From the NCBI GenBank assembly GCA_001632435.1, contig KV424022.1:1-64000 (forward strand): a DNA stretch of 64,000 bases, read 5' to 3'. The DNA comes from Calocera cornea HHB12733 (Eukaryota > Basidiomycota > Dacrymycetes > Dacrymycetales > Dacrymycetaceae). Both the position numbers and the translations under genes were made by a program. The number at the start of each line of letters is the position of its first letter. Within the stretch, counting starts at the first letter, position 1. Below the pieces are notes generated by a model. The model saw only the letters and a list, made by a program, of their open reading frames with translations. It had not been told where the DNA came from and did not search any database. Of this stretch, positions 56,488 to 64,000 are shown piece by piece.

Positions 56488-56655
56488 GTCTATATAGATA
56501 CGGTATGGGCCGCGACGGACGCATAAGTTCAGCCCCTCTAACTCTGACGAAGACCATCCTGCTTGACTTCATCTCAACCCCACGTACGTACTAGCTCATC
56601 TTCTCTTCATCAAAGAAACTTTCTCATATAGATCGATAGAATCTCAGCATTCCAC

Positions 56656-57623
56656 ATGAGTGCACCAGACGAACCGCGTACGATATCTCCCGTGCGAGTC
56701 TCCTTCGCGTGGCACCTATGGCTAGCACTTCCGGCCATCGCTCGTAGCTGGATCTATGCGTACATCCTCCTGATTGGCGCTATACTTCGGCAACCCAAGC
56801 TGTTCCTACGAAGCCGCACAGTCCCTGACGTACCGCGGGTGTCATACCTCCCAGGTGGGGTTGTTGCGAAGAGCACGACGTCTCGCGAATACGGAGCCTT
56901 GGTCCTGCTCAACACCCTCGACCCCACTCTGCCGGTGCCACACGTGCTTGATTGCATCGTAGTACCCACGAGTATGCGTCGTTACTTCAACTGCGGGCCG
57001 ACTGGACAAACAGAAGAGAATGTTATCTTGCTCATGACACTGCTGCCTGGAACGCCGCTTGGATCCCGCCTCGCCAAATTCACTGAGGATCAAGTGACGC
57101 GCCTTACAAAGCAGCTCGCCTTAGTGTTCGACAAACTGAAGCAATTGCAGCCACCAAATCGTTCGATTTGCGGCGTAGACGGCAGGCCTTGTGTCTCTTA
57201 CCTAATGTCGTTTGACGCGTTTGGGCCCTTCGACTCGATTTCGGCATTCAACGAGTGGATGATGGAGCGTGCGCGATGCCGCCGAATCGATCTCAAGGAA
57301 CGCGCCTTGCCACGCCGGCTTGACGACGCCAAGACAAGATTCGTGCACGGTGATGTCAATCCCAGGAACATCCTCGCCGATGATGACGGCAATCTGACCG
57401 GTGTGATCGACTGGGAATGTGCCGGTTATATGCCCGAGCATTGGGATCCTGCTTACGTGAGCACTGGGCGTGCGTACCTGTATGATACTGACCCAGATTG
57501 TAGGCGCTGTGCGTGTACAACCGATACCAGAACTGGATCAAAGTCATTCGAGGGTGTTTTCCTGACGTGGAAGACGCGATGGAGATCGAGGAGAAATGGA
57601 GGTGCTGCTGGGGGGTTAGCTGA
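56656..57623 (+). CDS. Aminoglycoside phosphotransferase (APH)-like kinase
   Basis: Two exons, 56656-57456 and 57504-57623, give 306 residues. The kinase-like fold is shown by an N-lobe fragment (YLPGGVVAKSTTSREYGALVLL), a hinge region (VILL-MTLLPGTPLGSRL), the catalytic loop FVHGDVNPRNIL (HGD with Asn) and the metal-binding GVIDWECAGYMPEHWDPAY. After the intron the C-terminus is ALCVYNRYQNWIKVIRGC and EEKWRCCWGVS. The N-terminal 45 residues include a hydrophobic IARSWIYAYILLIGAIL segment that may be membrane-associated. The P-loop-like lysine region is shortened. Fungal APH-like genes are numerous; substrates are mostly unknown, and antibiotic resistance should not be assumed. The motif GTTCGATTTGCGG occurs inside the coding sequence. 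Confidence 0.85.
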
Positions 57624-57906
57624 ACCTTAAATGGAGTCTTGATGGCACTCCCTTATTGGCTAACTTAGTAGCATGAATAACAATCTGTGACCTGAATGTT
57701 CGATGTGGGGCTGAACAACAAAGTTGAAACCCGTGCGCGACTCTGACCTTAAATCGAATCATGCGCTGTCACTCATTGTCGTCAGACCGACTTCGGATTA
57801 TCAGTCTTTAGTCCCGTCACTCACGGTGCAATGCGATTGAATTGACACTCATTACACGACTGCGTAGACTACAAAACTCTGTGGAAGCGCCACTGAGCAG
57901 CATCTT
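57624..57906. other. Short convergent intergenic region
   Basis: Between the stops of the APH-like gene and the next minus-strand gene. One near-match of the dispersed motif at 57698-57710. Confidence 0.4.
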
Positions 57907-60900
57907 CTACTCATGATCGGGCGAGCGCTTGCGCTTGCCGGATTTCCTCACCTGCGGGGCGTCCTGATTCCCCTGTGCTGCCTGCTCATTGGCCAACAGA
58001 ACCTCGCGTGCTGCCTGCCTTGTCTTCGCTGCCTTCATGGCCACCTTTTCTTGGGCCTTCTGTGCCGCCATCTTCTTCTTCGTCTCCGCCTTCTCCAGAG
58101 CCGTCACGTCCAGCCATAACTCATCATCAATCTCTTCCCAAGTCTCAGCCGGTGCGGTGTCCTTGCTGGCGTTGCCGGCATACCAGCACTGGTTGATTAA
58201 TGCCGTGATCTTCACTCCATCATCCCGACTGGAACGGGGTCGCTTAGGCTGCCAATCCTTGCTGGATACTGGAATAGATGCACGAGTCAGTTAAACGCAT
58301 GAGGTAGAATGCGTAGTGGAGGACCCACTGTTCTTGATCTTCACATCCGCCTTTCGCCGGCGACAGGACTGGCTATTGTCCGCACATTCAACGCAGCCGG
58401 CCCCCTCGAAATTGTAACAAGCGCGGTGAACGCCCTGGCGCGGGATGATTTTCCGATGGCGGCAGCGGTAACACATCTCAGCACCAAATGCCACCTTAAA
58501 CGAAAGGTCAGCCGCAAACTCTCCCATCTGTACAATGACTTACCCAAAACGGATCATCTAAGACTCCTGTGACACGTGTTGTCTTGGCGTCTCGGCAGGC
58601 GTCGATATCAGGGAGGTAATCGACATCAAGGCCAGGTGGGGGGGAAAGGAGGGTCGCCGGCAAGATGTTGCCAACTAGCCTGCGGCGAGAACGGCGCTCT
58701 TTGCGCTCCCAGTGAACAGCAGCGATCCTCTTGTCATGTATGTCTAGGCGATGCTTTGTATAACGCAGAATATCTTCATAGACCTCGTCAGCGGTCACCT
58801 TCCTGCCGCCGCCTTGTGGGTTGGCAAGATCGTCGTCATTGAATGGTTGGGCCGGTACGGTTTTCTTTGCTAGCTCTTTCCTGAGTTCTTCCAATACAGC
58901 GGCATTAAGTGAATTTAAGAGCATCGGCCAATCCTCGAGGTCTTCCGAAACATGCCACTTCAGTGCATATCTCATACAGTCCAGCATATACGACGCGAAA
59001 ACGTGAGTGGGCGGACTCTGATACAGATCGCGATGACGCAAGGTGTCCATCTAAGACAAAGATCAGTATCGTGGAGGTTGCCCAGAGCAATGAACGTACA
59101 TTCGTGTAGCGAGTGAGAGTCATCCATGCCGAAACGCGAGGTAGAGTCGCTCCAGGATGTAATGGGCGAGGGCGACCAGACCGATCGAGCATTTGAATGT
59201 ACTTGGTTGAGTAGAGATCCGTGGTGAAGCGCTCAGCAGGGCTGCCCTCCTCGCCTCTTTCCACCTTGCGAAGCAGCTCGAGCAGGCACCAGTCTGTACC
59301 AAACGCCGTATCAACGTCTTCGATGTTTTCGATTGTCGCAGCAACGTCGTATTCGAGTTTCCAGGTCCATATATTGATGAGGTTTGATGCTAGAGGCCCA
59401 CGCATCTGAAGCCAGGCGACCGCCGTGCCCTCCTTAATATGCTTGAAATAGGTTGACTAGAGGCAATCTGTTAAGTATCGGTTCGATTTGGGGATGACAG
59501 CAATAACTCACCAGCCACGCACACCGCGTGCGTGAGGCCAAGACCGCTTCCGCCAGATTCTCTTGGGCAAGGACAGGTATAGGAGGATTGCGCTCCAAAT
59601 CATCTATCAATTCTTGGGCGTTTTGGCATCGCAGAATGCGTTGGGTGAGAGTGAGATGCGCGGAATCCACAAGATGGCGAAACTCTTGTAGCTCGTCCTC
59701 GGTCAGGGTGGTGCGTGGGCGCCGTTCGCCTCCTCCAGTGCCGCCGCCGCCCCGCCTCGGACGGTTTCGCAGCCACTCTGCACAATGTTCTGTGCAAGCT
59801 CGAAGCACGAGGTCGATTCGCTGATTATCATAGGATAATCCTTCACGAAAGTACGACGAAAAACACTTCTAAGAAAGGAATCAGTCGACAGCACACCAGC
59901 AGCTCGCGATCAAGCGCACCTGCAACGATAAAAGCTTGCTCTCATACTCCTTGAACTGTTCCACGGTAGCGTGTATAGTCACCCCCTCCCGCCCCAAATC
60001 GAGAAGGCTGTTCTCCGCGCGCTCTCGAGCGTCGACCTCCCGTAGCAGATCTTCGCTATAGTTTGATCCGACTGACAGTGGGCTGCCCTGAATTACATTT
60101 GCATCGGCTGCACGAAGATCCTCCGCAATGAGTAATAGATGTTGCTATCCGATGTTGTAAGTATAACCCGAATAAGCAAGCAGAGGAGCGTACCTGATGA
60201 TCTTCTTCATCGTCATTGTCTGCATCCCCGACCTGGTCTTCGCGATCACCGTGATGGCCGATTGCGTCTTCGAGCATTTCTCCCTCAACCTGCCCCTCCT
60301 CCTCCTCCTCTTCCTCCTCCTCCTCCTCCTCCTCGTCGCCGATGATTGCATCACCGTCATCCTCTGCAGCGTCATCGAGTAGTTCGCGCAAGTCGTCGTT
60401 GTACTCCATCTCCTCGTCGCTTTGGACATCGCTAGGGTCTTGATCGTCACTTTCCTGCTCGTCGCTGTCAGGCTGCCATTCGTCTGGATCTCTGATTGCG
60501 GACTGGGGTGATTCCTCAGGATCGATTTGCGGCTGTTGAACATCCGAGCCAAGATCGGACTGGGAAGGCTGCATGTTGGCTGAATCTCGGTCTGAGTCGG
60601 TCTGAGCCAGCATATGCGTTGCTCGAGGCTCGCCCTTGCCGGCTACCGATCCTTGGGACAGATTGGAAGGAAGCGAAGACGAGGGGTCAGCGATGGCGGG
60701 TTGGCTTCGGGCTGGAATGGGGTTCTGGCCTGGGTTGGGAGAGGAGCGTGCGGAACGCTCCCGAGCACGCCGTTCTGCTCTCTGGCGCTCTGCAATAGCC
60801 ATCTTCCGTTCCTGCCAACGGAGCATCCTACGTCTATCGCTCGGTGAACCGCGCATGACGGGCTTCGGAGGTGTATCTTCGTCCAAGGGGTTGACAACGG

Positions 60901-61306
60901 AATAGGACGGTATGGGGGATGTGTCATGGCTTGAGGTAGATACTTGCGAGTCGCGCGAAGCAGGTTTGAGCTTGATTGGAATCTGACGCTCCCACGTTGG
61001 GTAGTGATTGGGACGGAACTCGGAGATGTCGGGTAACGAAAGAGAGGAGGGAGGCCCCGACGAGCGAGGAGGGGAGCTCGCCATTGACACAGCGGGGCTC
61101 GGCAGTGCACGTTGAGCATCATTTGCCGGCCAAACGCGTAGTTGGGAAGTGGGGTGCGGAGGGATAGCCGTTTGGGAAGAGGAAGGCGACGGGTCGACTC
61201 GAGACTGAGCGGCAGACTTGGGCACCCAGTGAGGGTACGGAGCACCCCGCTTGACCGGCGTATCTTTGTTGGCCGCTTTGGGTTTTTTCTTGGGTCTGTC
61301 AGACAT
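57907..61306 (-). CDS. Large hypothetical protein with cysteine cluster
   Basis: About seven exons from the ATG at 61306 (MSDRPKKKPKAANKD) to the stop at 57907, roughly 1000 residues. Exon 1 (61306-60194) encodes a disordered Pro/Ser-rich and then strongly acidic segment with a run of some 15 Glu. Later exons are helical (EYESKLLSLQ, ELQEFRHLVDSAHLTLTQRIL, LINIWTWKLEYDV, VFASYMLDCMRYALKW). Near the end is a cysteine cluster with the order CYRC, RAC, GC, CADN, SC followed by RRRKAD, reminiscent of a zinc-binding domain. A Lys-rich coiled coil (EKAETKKKMAAQKAQEK) and a basic SGKRKRSPDHE tail follow. This suggests a nuclear DNA- or RNA-associated protein. No family was recognised. The exon join near 58528-58543 is problematic (see findings). 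Confidence 0.65.
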
Positions 61307-61647
61307 ATTCGAAGACCTTGACAGGAGAGCAGATAAAGAGTTCTTGGAGAGGTAGGAGCGACCGTAGAGACGGTGGGGAGGATAGCACGGGCAACGAGTA
61401 ACCCCAAATCGAACGTTCCTTCTGAGTTGGAGACGGATGCAATTTTGGGAGACCAATTGCATCCGTCAGCCGAAGTCCCCAAGCGCGTCTGAGTTGCTTG
61501 CACGCACGCGCCCACGACCATCGCCGACACTTCTCTGTCTCTTGACTCATTACCCGCTTCTCTCCAAATACGTGACTCATTGTCGTCGTTCCTTCCCTCC
61601 TGAGTCGAATTCTGACACTGCACCCCAAGAAAGACCCACAATTCAAG
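61307..61647. promoter_or_regulatory. 341-bp bidirectional upstream region
   Basis: Separates two diverging genes whose proteins both begin MSDR. Contains the dispersed motif at 61402-61414 and pyrimidine-rich leaders. It must hold both promoters. Confidence 0.5.
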
Positions 61648-62541
61648 ATGTCGGATCGTCTGTCGTATATTCTGCCGAAAATGACTGGACAGACCGCGCC
61701 CTTGACGTATGCCTCGTGGATCCTCGAGCTAGAAACTCTCATCGGGCCTGTTGTACCTTCCGACGCCGTGACTGAGCGCTACCCCTTTGCCAAGCTGTCG
61801 TACTTTGGGATCGAGGATGGGCCTAATACCCTGCTGGGACAACACTGGATCCTGCTCAAATGGTTTCATTCGAAGTTCGATACAATACTGAACGAGACCA
61901 ACGAGAGAAGCCGTGTTCGCCTCGAACTTAATTGGCTCCGAGAGATCCGTGCTGTCCCGGATAACATGCTGAATCGCGCTAAAGAAGACGCAGCGGATGA
62001 ACACATGGAGGCTATCGATGATCACACGAATATGAAGAAGAAAATCCGCGATCTGCTGGCGATCTTGCGCCCCAAGCGTGATAAGCGCATGCGGCAGGAC
62101 TATCGCTCGGGTATTCCGCAGTTCAATGCACTGTCAACCACAGTATTGCACACGATACTCGAAGACATAGACGCCAACATCCTCACTATTCGCTCGCTCG
62201 TGGATAAGCATCAGCCCAATGGCCATGCAGTCTTCATCGGCCTACAGGTCAGCAATCGGGTCGAATGGCAAGAGACAATGCACAGAACTCCTGCGGCCCA
62301 ACAGACAATTCGGGACTACATTCGCTTCAAGCATACTGCTCATGTGACGAAACGTCAAGTGGACATCCTGCGATTCGACTACGCACTGCTGGATAAGGAA
62401 ATGGCGCTGTGGAGCCGGGCTAAGGCTGGCCTGTTGACTCCCTGCGGTAGCCTGCATCTGGAGGATTCCAGCAGCGATAGCGAGGAGGGAAGCAGCGATA
62501 GTGAGGAGGACGGCATTGAGGAGGACGGCACCGAGGAGTAG
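61648..62541 (+). CDS. Hypothetical helical protein with acidic tail
   Basis: Single exon, 297 residues. The bulk is predicted helical with charged coiled-coil character (KWFHSKFDTILNETNERSR, EHMEAIDDHTNMKKKIRDLL, VTKRQVDILRFDYALLDKE). The C-terminus is an acidic Ser/Asp/Glu repeat (DSSSDSEEGSSDSEEDG). No domain was recognised. It is divergently paired with the large cysteine-cluster gene, and the matching MSDR starts may hint at a shared leader origin or be chance. The intact frame with normal codon use supports a real gene. Confidence 0.7.
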   Translation: MSDRLSYILPKMTGQTAPLTYASWILELETLIGPVVPSDAVTERYPFAKLSYFGIEDGPNTLLGQHWILLKWFHSKFDTILNETNERSRVRLELNWLREIRAVPDNMLNRAKEDAADEHMEAIDDHTNMKKKIRDLLAILRPKRDKRMRQDYRSGIPQFNALSTTVLHTILEDIDANILTIRSLVDKHQPNGHAVFIGLQVSNRVEWQETMHRTPAAQQTIRDYIRFKHTAHVTKRQVDILRFDYALLDKEMALWSRAKAGLLTPCGSLHLEDSSSDSEEGSSDSEEDGIEEDGTEE

Positions 62542-63096
62542 CAGGGAACAAGGCATGGCGGAGCACTTTTGTGACAATGCGCATCATGAAGAACTGTAGT
62601 TCTATTAGCACGTACCAGGAGGAATACAACTCTGATGATTCTGATCGGATGTCCAAGTTGCGGGGGTGCCCAGCCGCAAATCGACCACAGATGCCCCGAC
62701 AACATGTGAATTAAAATAAAGAATATGATTGGTACCACATTCAATGGCCTAAATAGACGCTACTAGCCACTAGGAAGCCTTGGGTGGGCAGCCGAACTGG
62801 GCACGGCACCTCAAAGCGAGCAGCCGCAAATCGAACCTCAGTGTGGCGTCAGGAGTACAGCGGGCCGCCAGGGAGACAACGGGAGCATATAGCCTCCCTC
62901 GGGAGACATGCAGGGCAGGGCGGATGCCCCCGGAGTACTGAGCAGCCGTGGGGAGCAAGGAGCGCGTCTCCCTGCCCATCCCCAAATCGAACGGAGCCGA
63001 TAACGCCCCTCCAGGAGCTAATTGGAATTTGCTGATGGACGGTCTTTCTGCTCCCATCCCATATCAAATCTACAAGCGTCCCGCTCGACATTGCCC
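62542..63096. other. Gene-free region with motif copies
   Basis: The 3' flanks of two converging genes. The dispersed motif occurs exactly at 62980-62992 and with mismatches near 62677 and at 62824. No ORF of note. Confidence 0.45.
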
Positions 63097-64000
63097 TCAA
63101 AGATCACTGAGGTACGCTCGCATAGCACGGCCCCGACCCTTCGATACTTCAGCGGTAGGCTGATTCTGAACCGCCCGGAAAGGATTGAAGCTGGTGTTGG
63201 AGCGAGTTGATTGTGCCTTTTGGACCATCGCCGTGGTCCGAGTTGGCAGTGGCTCCTGGCTCGTCCGGGAATGAAACTGGTATTCTTCCTCCTGCCCGAC
63301 AAAACCATAGACCTCATCAAATGGACTTGATTTTTTCTTCCTTGGTATTGCTCCCTCCGCTTCGATGCGGGATCCCGATGCTTGGGCTCTATCGACGCCC
63401 TCCATGACCGGTCTCCGTGCATCTTCGTATGCGGCCCGTTTGGCCTCGATGCGCGTGGCAAGCGCGTCTGCCTGTTCGTTTTGCTCGGGAATCATCATGG
63501 GAACATACGGCGGATTCCTTGGGTCGCTCCAAGTAATCTCGCCGGTCTTCATATTTTCGAAGTAGATCTCACCGCGCAGATGCGATGCGCCGATGGCCTG
63601 ATATGACTTCATCTCCCAATCAGGAGGTAAAGGTACGCATATGCTAAGTATCTTCGTTGGATGGCGAGGATCCAGGTCGGTCTGGATACCGGAGTCGGTG
63701 TGGAGCCAGTAAACCTCCCCATCCGGTCTTCTACGCATCTCCCAGCAGTCCTCCAATGGAGGCTTCCTCCAGTTACCAACCGGGTAGCGGGGATCCCACA
63801 GGCTCGTGGATTTCGTATTGTGATCCACGTAGTAGATATTATTTTCGGATGTCATCCAGATCTCCCAGCCAGCCGGCAGCGGCTCAGTACTCCATGGAGA
63901 GTCGGGATTATGAGGATGCAGCCAGTGGGTCTTGCGAGTGCAATGATCCACGTAGTAGGGACGCCCGTTTGAAGCTCTACGTTTCTCCCAGTTTGGAGGA
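63097..64000 (-). CDS. WW-domain family copy F (5' end beyond window)
   Basis: At least 301 residues; the frame is still open at the window edge, so the N-terminus is missing. Four WW or WW-like domains are visible: [17 protein letters not shown]...[28 protein letters not shown]...LWDPRYP, a degenerate [16 protein letters not shown]...DLDPRHP and [11 protein letters not shown]...ITWSDPRNP. Then come a helical linker, [13 protein letters not shown], the NPF box [10 protein letters not shown] and [11 protein letters not shown]. It is most similar to copy E in domain order and C-terminal DNA, and has the most complete WW set of the family in this window. Location and function are unknown. Confidence 0.85.
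   Translation of the reverse strand, partial: PPNWEKRRASNGRPYYVDHCTRKTHWLHPHNPDSPWSTEPLPAGWEIWMTSENNIYYVDHNTKSTSLWDPRYPVGNWRKPPLEDCWEMRRRPDGEVYWLHTDSGIQTDLDPRHPTKILSICVPLPPDWEMKSYQAIGASHLRGEIYFENMKTGEITWSDPRNPPYVPMMIPEQNEQADALATRIEAKRAAYEDARRPVMEGVDRAQASGSRIEAEGAIPRKKKSSPFDEVYGFVGQEEEYQFHSRTSQEPLPTRTTAMVQKAQSTRSNTSFNPFRAVQNQPTAEVSKGRGRAMRAYLSDL

Larger units (their letters stand above)
49308..62992. repeat. Dispersed 13-bp motif GTTCGATTYGGGG
   Basis: Exact matches to GTTCGATT(T/C)GGGG or its complement are at 49382-49394, 51992-52004, 54637-54649, 55983-55995, 56062-56074, 59481-59493, 61402-61414 and 62980-62992. One-mismatch forms are at 49308, 57161, 57698, about 59991 and 62824. They lie in intergenic DNA, an intron (59481), leaders (51992, 61402) and coding exons (54637, 57161), on both strands. 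No copy was noticed in 1-49.3 kb. Confidence 0.75.

Overview
The window is nuclear DNA of a filamentous basidiomycete, almost certainly an Agaricomycete (mushroom or polypore lineage). The evidence is very dense short introns (mostly 45-60 nt, 27 exons in one 4-kb gene), a class V chitin synthase with a myosin-like motor, an SNF5 protein carrying a C-terminal GATA-type zinc finger, a Plavaka-type transposase, and DUF6532-like and APH-like genes that are multicopy in this group. No rRNA or genuine tRNA gene and no CRISPR were seen.

Layout. 1-21.6 kb is mostly core genome: an acidic/basic low-complexity protein (1649-4260), a small surface-type protein (6078-7133), SNF5 of the SWI/SNF complex (12983-8502, minus), an MDR alcohol dehydrogenase (14436-13252, minus) facing meiotic MutS homologue MSH4 (15283-19308) across an 846-bp shared upstream region, and an SGNH esterase (21592-20392, minus). 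Two copies of a tRNA-derived SINE-like repeat (7711 and 19727) and a 580-bp inverted-repeat element (5131) are interspersed.

22.0-30.9 kb is a cluster of a WW-domain gene family. It holds copy A (decayed), copy B (split by two nested MITEs), copies C and D (intact), and a 3' fragment D'. Two more members lie on the minus strand at 48775-47807 (E) and 63097-64000 (F, cut by the window edge). All share WW-like domains, an FDxVY box, an NPF box and the same last residues, R-x-x-R-A-Y-L-S-D-L. Their 5' flanks contain a conserved module. This family is the best candidate in the window for something undescribed. A small SGNH-like gene (29173-28076) sits inside the cluster.

31.7-46.7 kb returns to ordinary genes: chitin synthase (31705-37684), a Zn(II)2Cys6 transcription factor (38513-40943), a secreted S10 serine carboxypeptidase (43623-41126, minus) and an F-box protein (46669-44406, minus).

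48.8-63.1 kb is accessory: a DUF6532-like gene, a Plavaka transposase, a small DUF6914-like protein, a 405-bp MITE, an aminoglycoside-phosphotransferase-like kinase, a large cysteine-cluster hypothetical and a divergent coiled-coil hypothetical. A 13-bp motif, GTTCGATTYGGGG, recurs at least eight times here and was not noticed in the first 49 kb. Exon boundaries were worked out by eye from splice sites and reading frame. Family names come from recognised motifs, not from searches.
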